NCBI RefSeq assembly: GCF_003628505.1
Contig: NZ_RBZP01000025.1
Coordinates: 1-50,724 of the forward strand
DNA: 50,724 nucleotides
Source of the DNA: Oceanobacillus halophilus
Lineage (GTDB): Bacteria; Bacillota; Bacilli; Bacillales; Amphibacillaceae
Direction of reading: 5' to 3'
Below, in pieces: positions 34,403 to 42,681 of this stretch (positions within the stretch are counted from its first letter, which is position 1; each line of letters starts with the position of its first letter). A model generated the notes under the pieces. The model was not told the DNA's origin, made no database searches, and saw only the letters and a program-made list of their open reading frames with translations. The translations under genes were made by a program, and so were the position numbers.

Positions 34403-35980
34403 TTATCCCCAACTCCAATTCATTGGATTAATGGCATCCAATCCACTTTGAATAGCCTCGCCTGCAGATTCTACCAAATCACTAGCTGTTTCCTTGACAT
34501 TGTTTCCAAACTCATCTAGTTTTTGTCCGACATAGTCTAAACCATCTTGTAGTCCTAAAATATTATTATCATACATATAATTAAATCCGACTGTAAAAGT
34601 GGTACCTACAGCAATACCACCAAGCACAGCCCAACCAGCTGGATTAGAACCCAATAGTAATGCTGTTCCAGCCATACCTACTGCATTCCCACCAATACCA
34701 ACTCCTAGCGCTGCCGTATTATGAGACACAGCTTCTCCAACAGTCTTATCTTTCTGCGCTATATCCTGATACATTCCAATTCCAAAACCAGCTGCCATAA
34801 ATCCGCGGCCTAATACTTTTCCAGCTGTATTAACTGTTTTACCATTTTCAATAAACGCATTGGATATCCTTGACGTGCGTTGATTAACCATAACAAACGA
34901 ATTCGCACCAGATGGCCCAGGAGTTCCAGTAAGAACATTAATCATTCCACCTAATTTCATGGTTCCTACTCCGACTTGCTCTAGTGTTGCACTAAACAAA
35001 TTAACTCCCAGATCTCGGCCAATCTTCTCATTATTATCTTTCAAATAATCCATAAATCCTTCCGGTACGTCTTCTTCCAGTTCCTCCGCCGTTACATTTC
35101 CATTCATTTTTTCCAGGCTAGAAAAAATGGTATAGTAGTCACTTCGATCAATATTGCCATTTACCAAATCTTGATAGGCATGGTTTAAGATGACCTGCGA
35201 TTCATCGCTTAATTCCTCAATCGATTGATTTTTCGCTTTTTCTATCGCATACAATGGCATCGTTTCAATAGATGTTTCACTCAACGTCACACCGTTATTA
35301 TGGTTGCTATGATATATTCCATCAATTAAAGACCCGTAGGAATCCATGCCTTGAATGGCTGCCACATTAAAATTCTCAACAGACAAGTTCCCATCTTGAA
35401 ATTTGGATTCCAAATCAGCCACATAATTTTTCATCGTATGTAAATCTGTCAGGGTTTCTTCTAGTAAAGAAGTTTCATAATGATCCAACGCATTTAGCTC
35501 TTCTACCGTGTCTTGTGATTTTTCTTTCCCACGCTGAATATTTCCAATTACTTCGGACTCATTGACTTGTCGTACAGAAACCAGGTCCTGCACACTGGCA
35601 ATAATGCTATTCGCCTCTCCCGTTAGTTCCAAAGTCTTATTTTCAATCCTTCGTAATCCTTCCGTAACATTAGATTGTATAAATTCTTGACTCACAAACC
35701 CACTGCTGTCAGATTCATAGGAATGAATCGCTTCCTTCATTCCGGATAATATGTTTTGATAATTTACAAGTGATTGATAAAGGAAAATTAAAAAAGGCTG
35801 ATGGCATTCCAGATAAAACGCGCGAATGGCTTCTCCGCCCTCTCCTTTGAGCGCATCATCCAACCCATGAAAATCCCGTACCGCCCGCTGAATAGCCGAG
35901 ATTTGCTCATAAAATAAATCAATATCCGCAGTAGCCTGCTCAATCCCCCTTTGCAAACTACCCACATCCAAAACCTTCAA
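34403..35980 (-). CDS. LXG-domain type VII secretion toxin, TspA-like C-terminus
   Basis: A 525-residue putative polymorphic toxin. Residues 1-210 form a helical LXG domain, with the Leu-x-Gly motif at 44-46 (LKGEGGEAIRAFY), which routes proteins to the type VIIb secretion system. Residues 330-470 are hydrophobic and glycine-rich (VGIGGNAVGMAGTALLLG, then GWAVLGGIAVGTTFTVGF), like a membrane-inserting domain. No nuclease or other enzyme motif is visible. The paired DUF443 genes suggest a TspA-like depolarising toxin. TTG start at 35980 with GGGGGTG upstream. The secretion genes are not in the window. Confidence 0.82.
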   Translation of the reverse strand: MKVLDVGSLQRGIEQATADIDLFYEQISAIQRAVRDFHGLDDALKGEGGEAIRAFYLECHQPFLIFLYQSLVNYQNILSGMKEAIHSYESDSSGFVSQEFIQSNVTEGLRRIENKTLELTGEANSIIASVQDLVSVRQVNESEVIGNIQRGKEKSQDTVEELNALDHYETSLLEETLTDLHTMKNYVADLESKFQDGNLSVENFNVAAIQGMDSYGSLIDGIYHSNHNNGVTLSETSIETMPLYAIEKAKNQSIEELSDESQVILNHAYQDLVNGNIDRSDYYTIFSSLEKMNGNVTAEELEEDVPEGFMDYLKDNNEKIGRDLGVNLFSATLEQVGVGTMKLGGMINVLTGTPGPSGANSFVMVNQRTSRISNAFIENGKTVNTAGKVLGRGFMAAGFGIGMYQDIAQKDKTVGEAVSHNTAALGVGIGGNAVGMAGTALLLGSNPAGWAVLGGIAVGTTFTVGFNYMYDNNILGLQDGLDYVGQKLDEFGNNVKETASDLVESAGEAIQSGLDAINPMNWSWG

Positions 35981-35999
35981 ACACAGCACCCCCACAACC

Positions 36000-36028
36000 G
36001 GGACAGGGGGACAGGTTCCTTGTCCCCC
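36000..36028. repeat. REP-like half element
   Basis: A single unit (GGGACAGGTTCCTTGTCCC core) just upstream of the LXG toxin start. Confidence 0.85.
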
Positions 36029-36220
36029 CTTTTACCGTCCCTTCTTTTCATATCGCACAATTTGCCAATTTAATCTTCATTATATTTAATATTGCCTATA
36101 GTTTAAAGGGTATTTAGTAACGTTTTAGTAGATAAACGGAGCGGAAAAGAAATGAAAGATAGGTAGAAAGTACGATTGGGGTTGGCGTGGGCTCGGCTCT
36201 GGTCGCGGGGTGCTCACGCA

Positions 36221-36250
36221 GGGGGACGCGGGGACAGGTTCCTCGTCCCC
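36221..36250. repeat. REP-like half element, left border of minisatellite 1
   Basis: Unit with core GGGACAGGTTCCTCGTCCC, lying 13 bp before the first 21-bp repeat. Confidence 0.85.
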
Positions 36251-36262
36251 GTGTTATATGAA

Positions 36263-36496
36263 CTGTCTCGCTCTTTCTATCAACCGACCCGCTCTTTCTA
36301 TCAACCGACCCGCTCTTTCTATCAACCGACTCGCTCTTTCTATCAACTGACTCGCTCTCCCTATCAACCGACCCGCTCTTTCTATCAACCGACCCGCTCT
36401 TTCTATCAACCGTCTCGCTCTCTCTATCAACCGACCCGCTCTTTCTATCAACCATCTCGCTCTCCCTATCAACCGACCCGCTCTTTCTATCAACCG
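36263..36496. repeat. 21-bp minisatellite array 1, about 11 copies
   Basis: About eleven head-to-tail copies of a 21-bp unit containing TCTATCAACCGAC, with transition-type variants at a few fixed positions. Because the unit is a multiple of three, all frames stay open and give seven-residue patterns such as VDRKSGS or RLIERAG. No ribosome site or coding-type substitution pattern supports translation. The 36029-36638 gap holds this array, its REP borders and no convincing gene. Confidence 0.9.
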
Positions 36497-36608
36497 CTCC
36501 CCCCAATCCCCCAAAACATCCAAACAAAAAAATAGCGCAGCCCCCCACATACATGCAAGGAACTACACCACCAATTTCCCTTATATCAACTAAAAACACT
36601 TCCAACAC

Positions 36609-36637
36609 GGGACACGGAACCTGTCCCCCTGTCCCCC
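36609..36637. repeat. REP-like half element, right border of minisatellite 1
   Basis: An inverted unit with a degenerate core (GGGACACGGAACCTGTCCC). Together with the left unit at 36221-36250 it brackets the minisatellite. Confidence 0.85.
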
Positions 36638-36638
36638 A

Positions 36639-36893
36639 CTACAAACTTTTCTTAAATTTAAATTCTTTTACTACGGTTTCGTAGTCTAGGTCTAGATCTG
36701 CGCAGCGTTTTTCTAGTTCGGCGAAAAAGTCAAAATCTCCTTTTACCGGCTGGTCACGGTATTCGTAATAATAATTGATGAGTTCATATAGCTCAGCGAA
36801 TACTTTTACCTTTTCCACTTTATCCATCTTATCACCCAATTCCTTCAAATAATTCAGATAATTAATGATATCAGCTTTTCGCTGTATGTTCAA
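36639..36893 (-). CDS. small uncharacterised protein
   Basis: An 84-residue mostly helical, acidic protein (YLNYLKELGDKMDKVEKVK, then ELYELINYYYEYR). No signal peptide, membrane segment or catalytic motif. It is oriented with its neighbours, sits between the CapA-like gene and minisatellite 1, and ends two nt from a REP unit. Composition is protein-like, and its internal frame is intact, so it is likely a real gene. I do not recognise the family. Confidence 0.55.
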   Translation of the reverse strand: MNIQRKADIINYLNYLKELGDKMDKVEKVKVFAELYELINYYYEYRDQPVKGDFDFFAELEKRCADLDLDYETVVKEFKFKKSL

Positions 36894-36939
36894 GATTTTC
36901 CAGTAAATGTATTCTCAACGTAAACACCCAAACAAACAT

Positions 36940-38235
36940 TCAATCCAAGCGAACCGTAGCAACGCCATCTTCTATACTAAATTTCGTCCCATACGGCTCC
37001 GATAATTTTGCCAAACTTTCCAGTACTTGATGCTGTTTGGAGAGTTTCGGCCAGCCTTTCTTATAGCGTGGCAAATCAAATCCCAGGTCAATCGGATAGA
37101 ATACTAATTTGGTCAGGGATCCATTTTCCATCTCCCAGTATGGCACCACGGATTCCCAAACTGCAGGGTTTACTCCTAATCCTTTGGTATTATTCGCACT
37201 CCTGGCATCTAGCGCATCCGCGACTGTTGCTGTCATGGGCAAATTATATTTTTCATAAAAATCACTTGGAAGTTTTTCAACCGTATCATTTTGGAAAATA
37301 AAATTACCTAAACTATAAAATATTGGACGCTTTTTATAAATTTCTATCCCACGTAGTACATGGGGACCATGCCCAATAACGGCGTGAGCTCCCTCGTCAA
37401 TGCATGTCCTGGCAAACGTCTCTAAAAAGTCTGGTGCGACATCTTTGCGATCTTTGTTAATCTCATGGCAATGGATGCTGACAACGACATGATCCGCCTG
37501 ACGGTTGCCTTCATGAATCGCTTTGATTATGCGGTCCATATCCCCTTTATGAGGTTCACGGACCATTTTCTCTTCTTTCCCCATTCGAAACGTATAATCC
37601 CCGAACTGGAAGTCAACCCCATCACTCGTAGCAAATCCTTCTTTCACCGCTAAATCATTTTCTGCATTTATATCCGTAGCTGCAGCGATTTCTTTTAATT
37701 GTTCCATATGCTCCCTGCCAACCTGGTACGTGGTTTCCACTCGCAACGGGTTCACCCCAGGACGCCCTATCATATCTGGACGCTGATCACCCGCTCGCCA
37801 AAAATCATGGAACGTAGATGTAGCACTGATAAGCGCCACTCGTCCCTCACCTGTATCTAGATATTTTGGGGAACTTGCTGCTGCTAGGTTTTCCCCTACT
37901 CCTGCATGGACCACGCCATTTGCATCTAACGTTTCCTCCGTCGCTTCCAGTCCGCCATACAGATAATCCAGAGTATGGTTATTTGCCCAGGCCATGCAGT
38001 TAAATGAATATTGCAATAAGTCTTGTAAAACAGAAGGATCGGACATGGCCCAAGTTCCACCACTTAGCGCGGACGGATAACCTTGACTGCGGTGCAGCGT
38101 TGTTTCCAAATTCGTAAAACGAAAAGCCGCGCTGCTAATAATCCCAGCTAATTTCGTATCAAAATCGCCCCTGGATAATCTCCTATTAATAAAACTATCC
38201 CCCGTTGCCACGAACGTTGTTTTCTTCATCGTCAT
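36940..38235 (-). CDS. CapA-family (PGA_cap) metallophosphoesterase-like protein
   Basis: A 431-residue protein of the bacterial CapA/PgsA fold, related to metallophosphoesterases. Signatures are [12 protein letters not shown] at the start, [25 protein letters not shown] and [17 protein letters not shown] followed by [13 protein letters not shown]. Unlike capsule PgsA proteins it has no signal peptide or membrane anchor, so it should be cytoplasmic. Its ATG overlaps the stop of the cyclic amidohydrolase gene by 4 nt, tying it to the pyrimidine-like operon. An enzymatic role in that pathway is likely, but the reaction is unknown. Confidence 0.8.
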   Translation of the reverse strand: MTMKKTTFVATGDSFINRRLSRGDFDTKLAGIISSAAFRFTNLETTLHRSQGYPSALSGGTWAMSDPSVLQDLLQYSFNCMAWANNHTLDYLYGGLEATEETLDANGVVHAGVGENLAAASSPKYLDTGEGRVALISATSTFHDFWRAGDQRPDMIGRPGVNPLRVETTYQVGREHMEQLKEIAAATDINAENDLAVKEGFATSDGVDFQFGDYTFRMGKEEKMVREPHKGDMDRIIKAIHEGNRQADHVVVSIHCHEINKDRKDVAPDFLETFARTCIDEGAHAVIGHGPHVLRGIEIYKKRPIFYSLGNFIFQNDTVEKLPSDFYEKYNLPMTATVADALDARSANNTKGLGVNPAVWESVVPYWEMENGSLTKLVFYPIDLGFDLPRYKKGWPKLSKQHQVLESLAKLSEPYGTKFSIEDGVATVRLD

Positions 38236-39632
38236 TTTTCACCCGCCACTGGTTTTACTAAGCTTCCAGTAGGATTGCCTAAAATTTCCCCATCTTTCAT
38301 TACCGTGTTACCTCGAACAATCGTTTGAACAGGCACTCCCTTCACCTGAAAACCGTCAAAAGCAGTTACTTTACTCTTACTATGGAGTTTCTCACGCTGG
38401 ATGACTGATTCTTTGTTCATATCGACAATCGTAATATCGGCATCGGTACCAGGTTTCAAGGAGCCTTTATTAGGAATCGAAAATAGCTCGCTTGGTCCCT
38501 CTGACAAGAGACGAGCAGCATCCTCTATCGTGATTTTCCCTTCGTTTACGGCGTTCAACATCAGCGGAACCAGTGTTTCCACCCCACACATGCCTGCAGG
38601 AATCGACCATAAATCGCCATCTTTTTCTTCTTCCGTATGTGGAGCATGGTCGGAACACACAAGGGAAATCGTTCCATCACGCAATGCTTCCCATAATGCT
38701 TCCTGGTCTTTTTTGAATTTCACTGGTGGATATACTTTCATTTGCGGACCAACCCGATCATAGTCCTCGGCCGATAAAAATAGAAAATGCGGACAGGTTT
38801 CCGCAGTTATTGGATAGCCATCTTTTTGCGCTTGTCGGATATGTTCAATTCCTTCAGCGGTGCTGACATGCAAAATATGCAGGCGAGCACCTGTTTTCTT
38901 CGCCATTGCTATTCCCGATTGAATTGTTAATTCTTCTGCTAGATTTGGTCTTCCTTCCAATAAATCCAAATAAGTATGACCGTTTCGATCTTCCACCTTT
39001 TGCGTTAAATGCTGAATGAGATCATTATTTTCCGCATGGATAGCAAAGATTTGCCCGGTTTTCGCCACTTCTTCAAACATTTCATAAACTTCACCATCTG
39101 TGAATGGTGGAATGACGTCTTCCATATCACTTTTATAGTTGTACATTAACTGGAAGGTTTTGGAATGTACCGCATAGCCCCAGAAAAATTTAAACCCAAT
39201 GACTCCAGCTTGTTTTAGAGATTGATATTCTTTCAGATTTAAATGTCCCAAACAAATCGCCCAAATGCCGTAGTCGACGAATGCCTTGCTGCTTAAATTC
39301 GACACTTGTTTCTCAAAATTTTCCACGTTATTAATCGGCGGATTCGTATTAGGCATCTCAAATATTGTGGTCACCCCACCAGCAGCTGCCGCTTGCGTTG
39401 AATGGAAAAAGTCCTCTTTATATGTAGCACCCGGATCTCTGGAATGCACATGCGTATCCAGAAATCCTGGGAAAACGTGTAACCCATTGGCATCAATAGT
39501 TTCTTTCACCTCTACAGGAAGTTCGCCATCAGTTACCACCGCGATTTTTCCGTCCTTCACATAGATGTTACCCGGACGCACTTCCTCGGAGGTAACGAGA
39601 TTTCCATTTTTAATCAGCATATCGTATGTCAT
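38232..39632 (-). CDS. dihydroorotase-like cyclic amidohydrolase
   Basis: A 466-residue amidohydrolase-superfamily ring-opening enzyme. The first metal motif with substrate Arg is [16 protein letters not shown]. The bridging Lys is in GFKFFWGY, further ligands are in AIHAEN and ILHVST, and the last Asp is in [15 protein letters not shown] and CSDHAPHT are dihydroorotase-type substrate motifs, unlike those of allantoinase or dihydropyrimidinase. The Lys bridge resembles allantoinases. It likely opens dihydroorotate to N-carbamoyl-aspartate, or a related cyclic ureide. GAGGTGG precedes the ATG. In the same operon as PyrD/PyrK-like and N-carbamoyl hydrolase genes. Confidence 0.82.
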   Translation of the reverse strand: MTYDMLIKNGNLVTSEEVRPGNIYVKDGKIAVVTDGELPVEVKETIDANGLHVFPGFLDTHVHSRDPGATYKEDFFHSTQAAAAGGVTTIFEMPNTNPPINNVENFEKQVSNLSSKAFVDYGIWAICLGHLNLKEYQSLKQAGVIGFKFFWGYAVHSKTFQLMYNYKSDMEDVIPPFTDGEVYEMFEEVAKTGQIFAIHAENNDLIQHLTQKVEDRNGHTYLDLLEGRPNLAEELTIQSGIAMAKKTGARLHILHVSTAEGIEHIRQAQKDGYPITAETCPHFLFLSAEDYDRVGPQMKVYPPVKFKKDQEALWEALRDGTISLVCSDHAPHTEEEKDGDLWSIPAGMCGVETLVPLMLNAVNEGKITIEDAARLLSEGPSELFSIPNKGSLKPGTDADITIVDMNKESVIQREKLHSKSKVTAFDGFQVKGVPVQTIVRGNTVMKDGEILGNPTGSLVKPVAGEK

Positions 39633-39648
39633 GTTTTATCCACCTCTT

Positions 39649-40566
39649 TTAAACGTCTACTTTTCCAATAATGTCGCGTATATCAGCTATGTTATGTTGA
39701 GTCATGTATGCTTGAATTTCCTCGATAATCTGAATCATTGCGTACGGATTTACAAAACTAGCAGTTCCCACTTGTACGGCAGTTGCTCCAGCAAGCATCA
39801 TTTCAATCGCATCTTCCCCATTCATCACGCCACCACAGCCAATAATGGGAATAGTGGTCATTTGGGAAACTTGATAGATCATGCGAATAATCACTGGTTT
39901 GGTGGAAGGTCCCGAATATCCTCCCATGACATTGGCAATTTTCGGTTTCCTTGTGTGAACATCAATTGACATGGCGAGCAGTGTATTGGCCACATTTAAG
40001 CTATCACTGCCAGCACTTTCTGCAGCAAGAGCAATTTCCTGGATACTTCGCACATTCGGGGTTAGTTTGGTAATTACCGGCTTATCTGTTACCGAACGAA
40101 CCTTTTTTACCAAATCATACGTCAGGTCAGCATGCATTCCAAACGCTTCGCCATTTCCCTTTAAGTTCGGACAGGATATATTTAATTCCACCCCATGTAC
40201 GTCCTTACTGCTTGTCACAATCTCTGAAATCTCGGCAAACTCATCGACGGAATCGGCTGATACACTGGGAATGAGCGGTACGTCATACTTAGCATAAAAA
40301 GGGACATAATGCTTCATGTAATAATCGATTCCCATACTCTGGATACCAATCGAATTAATCATGCCACCAGCTGTTTCACAAACCCGAGGTGTAGCATTTC
40401 CTGGCTGCGGACTCATCGTTATACTTTTTGGCACAAGCGCACCTAATTGATTAAAATCAATAACCTTCTCCATCTCTGGGCCAAATGTTCCAGACGCTGG
40501 CATGATTGGATTTTGCAACGTTAATCCACCGATATTAACTCGCATATTCACTGCTGTTTTCATCAT
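39649..40566 (-). CDS. class 1B dihydroorotate dehydrogenase-like flavoprotein
   Basis: A 305-residue FMN TIM-barrel protein. The catalytic Cys and orotate-binding Asn residues are in ELNISCPNLKGNGEAFG. Further substrate contacts are Lys in LVPKSITMSPQPGN, Asn in INSIGIQ, and Asn in NVANTLLAMSID. FMN-site segments are MGGYSGPSTKP and IIGCGGV followed by MMLAGATAVQVGTASF. The orotate contacts of PyrD are kept, while the usual N-P-G after the IQ segment is S-M-G. It overlaps the PyrK-like gene by 4 nt, as in class 1B heterotetramers. In this catabolic operon it likely reduces orotate to dihydroorotate. Confidence 0.82.
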   Translation of the reverse strand: MMKTAVNMRVNIGGLTLQNPIMPASGTFGPEMEKVIDFNQLGALVPKSITMSPQPGNATPRVCETAGGMINSIGIQSMGIDYYMKHYVPFYAKYDVPLIPSVSADSVDEFAEISEIVTSSKDVHGVELNISCPNLKGNGEAFGMHADLTYDLVKKVRSVTDKPVITKLTPNVRSIQEIALAAESAGSDSLNVANTLLAMSIDVHTRKPKIANVMGGYSGPSTKPVIIRMIYQVSQMTTIPIIGCGGVMNGEDAIEMMLAGATAVQVGTASFVNPYAMIQIIEEIQAYMTQHNIADIRDIIGKVDV

Positions 40567-41348
40567 TTGATAACCACCTGCTCTAACGGGAAGACAGGGC
40601 CATCCACACAGACACGGGCATTCTTCACTTCATCCCCTGTTTGAATTTCACAAACACAGGCATAACATACACCCATCCCACATCCCATATGTTCTTCCAG
40701 CGCAATCTCCCCGGGTAAATTCTCCTGTTTTGCAATTTTTTGCATGAGCCGTGACAACCGCTTGGACCCGCATGTATATAAAGCATCCACAGGAGTCTGA
40801 CTTAAAATATCATGAATGAGCTCTTCCACCTGATCCACATCACTATTGCCATCCTCTTCCGTCACCTTGTAAACATCCACCCCAATGCCACGCAAATAAT
40901 CTGCAGCGAGTAGATCATTTCTGCTCCGCGCACTAAGAATCGCTGTCACCTGTTTCCCAGATGCTGCTGCTTCATAAGCAAGTGCGGATAATGTAGCAAC
41001 ACCTACCCCTCGTGCTAACAGAAGAATGGAATCATACCCAGCATTAACATCAAACCCCTTGCCAAGTGGACCAAACAAATCAATCGTTTCCCCTGCCTGC
41101 AACTCGGTCATTTTATTCGTACCCAAACCTTTAACCAAATATAGAAATTCAATCTGCCCATGCTCTGCATCGATTTTATACACACTGAGCGGTCTGCGTA
41201 ACAGCGGATAGATCCCATCATAGGTTTTTATATGGAAAAATTGCCCCGGTTGCACGGTTTGTGTCATATTACTTGCGTCCACCACCATAAGCCAATAACG
41301 GTCACTCACTTGCGTATTGGATAAAACCTTATATTCCTGTGCTTGCAT
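40563..41348 (-). CDS. PyrK-like electron-transfer subunit (FAD, NAD, 2Fe-2S)
   Basis: A 261-residue ferredoxin-reductase-family protein. FAD binding is shown by LLRRPLSVYKID, the NAD fold by LLARGVGVATLSALAYEA, and the 2Fe-2S cluster by GCGMGVCYACVCEIQ plus a fourth Cys in ARVCVDGPVF. This is the PyrK arrangement, which couples NAD(H) to the PyrD flavin. The ATG at 41348 has AAGGGGG nine nt upstream. It overlaps the upstream M20 gene by 20 nt and the PyrD-like gene by 4 nt, so the subunits are coupled. Confidence 0.85.
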   Translation of the reverse strand: MQAQEYKVLSNTQVSDRYWLMVVDASNMTQTVQPGQFFHIKTYDGIYPLLRRPLSVYKIDAEHGQIEFLYLVKGLGTNKMTELQAGETIDLFGPLGKGFDVNAGYDSILLLARGVGVATLSALAYEAAASGKQVTAILSARSRNDLLAADYLRGIGVDVYKVTEEDGNSDVDQVEELIHDILSQTPVDALYTCGSKRLSRLMQKIAKQENLPGEIALEEHMGCGMGVCYACVCEIQTGDEVKNARVCVDGPVFPLEQVVIK

Positions 41349-42603
41349 GCTGGTCTTCCCCCTTGCTGACAATCACCGCTTGTTTTAGAACTTCAGCTTC
41401 CAATACTTTTAAACCTGTTTCAATGTCCTTTTCCTCGGTAAATTCATCTGGGTGATGACTGAGACCATCAACAGAAGGGACAAATATTAAAGCAGATGGC
41501 CAGCACGTCGCCATATTCATCGCATCATGTCCTGCGCCGCTTGCCATAAACAGATAAGAAACACCCACATCTTCACATGTCTTCGCTAAGCTTTTTCTCC
41601 CTTTTTCATCCATAATGACTGGCTGATCTTCCTGTATGACTTTCATCGAAATGGTCGTTCCGCGCTTTTCTTCCAACAGTTCTGCCCGCTCTTTGATTCG
41701 ATTCAGGACTCGGTTTCGTGATTCCACATTCGTGCTTCGGATATCCACTTTTAATGAAGCATATCCTGGAACAACATTCATAGCTCCTGGAGCAAGCTCA
41801 AGCACACCAACTGTAGCAACCGTTCCAAAGTCTTCTTCTAATAGAGCCGCTTTTTCAACAGCAAGCGACAGTTCTGAAGCTGACAACAAGGCATCTTTCC
41901 GCTGCGTCATCCCAGTCGTTCCAGAATGAGAACTTCTGCCTTCGATTTCAATTGCCAAACGCAGAGGAGCAGCAACGCCCGTAACAATTCCTACCGATTT
42001 TTTCTCATCTATCAGCTTTAACCCTTGTTCAATATGCAGCTCATAGAACGCTTTCAATGGAGTGTTTTTACGATTAGCAGACAAAAACTGGTCTAGTTCC
42101 AATCCTTGATTGACCACCGCATTCCTCAAAGAGATCCCATCTTTATCTTGTAATTCTTCGAGCGTTTCTTGATCCACTTTTCCAGTCATTGCTTTACTTC
42201 CAAGCGTCGCAAAATTAAAGCGAGAAGACTCTTCACAGGCAAAAGCAATCAGTTCAACCGAATGGGCCGTTTCTATCCCTTCTTCAACCATCGTCCTGAC
42301 AATCTCTAATCCCGCTACAACTCCTAACGCGCCATCATATCTTCCCCCACTATACACCGTATCCAAATGGGACCCGATAGCAACTGCTGGCAAGTAGGGA
42401 TCGGTACCTGGCAACTTGGCGATCACATTACCTGCAGCATCCACACTCGTCTCCATTCCTAATTTCTTGCATTCTTTTAAAATATATTGTTTGGCTTGCT
42501 GTTCCTCCAGCGTATACGCAAGTCTTTCTATGCCATGATTGGTTTCCCCCATTTGATTAATCACTTGTAACGTTTCCATCACTCGACTGATTTTCACATG
42601 CAT
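41329..42603 (-). CDS. M20-family N-carbamoyl-L-amino-acid hydrolase / ureidosuccinase-like
   Basis: A 424-residue dinuclear-metal amidohydrolase of the AllC/HyuC group. Metal motifs are GSHLDTVYSGGRYDGALG, CEESSRFN, ELHIEQG and SGAGHDAMNMA, and the lid-domain motif is RSSHSGTTGMTQRKDAL. It cleaves N-carbamoyl-amino acids or allantoate to amino acid, CO2 and ammonia. With the dihydroorotase-like neighbour, N-carbamoyl-L-aspartate is the expected substrate. The GTG at 42597 is a possible alternative start to ATG 42603. It is expressed directly after pucR. Confidence 0.85.
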   Translation of the reverse strand: MHVKISRVMETLQVINQMGETNHGIERLAYTLEEQQAKQYILKECKKLGMETSVDAAGNVIAKLPGTDPYLPAVAIGSHLDTVYSGGRYDGALGVVAGLEIVRTMVEEGIETAHSVELIAFACEESSRFNFATLGSKAMTGKVDQETLEELQDKDGISLRNAVVNQGLELDQFLSANRKNTPLKAFYELHIEQGLKLIDEKKSVGIVTGVAAPLRLAIEIEGRSSHSGTTGMTQRKDALLSASELSLAVEKAALLEEDFGTVATVGVLELAPGAMNVVPGYASLKVDIRSTNVESRNRVLNRIKERAELLEEKRGTTISMKVIQEDQPVIMDEKGRKSLAKTCEDVGVSYLFMASGAGHDAMNMATCWPSALIFVPSVDGLSHHPDEFTEEKDIETGLKVLEAEVLKQAVIVSKGEDQHASTGI

Positions 42604-42681
42604 TCACCCCGATTATTTCCATTATTATCTATAATTCTAATTTACAGGAAATTCAGTTGTTACTTCAGACAATAAATATCG

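Noticed and set aside
36114..36608. Long repeat-encoded frames across minisatellite 1
   Set aside because: All frames are open only because the unit is 21 bp. No ribosome site, and the variants change residues freely (Lys/Glu, Gly/Glu), so there is no sign of coding constraint.
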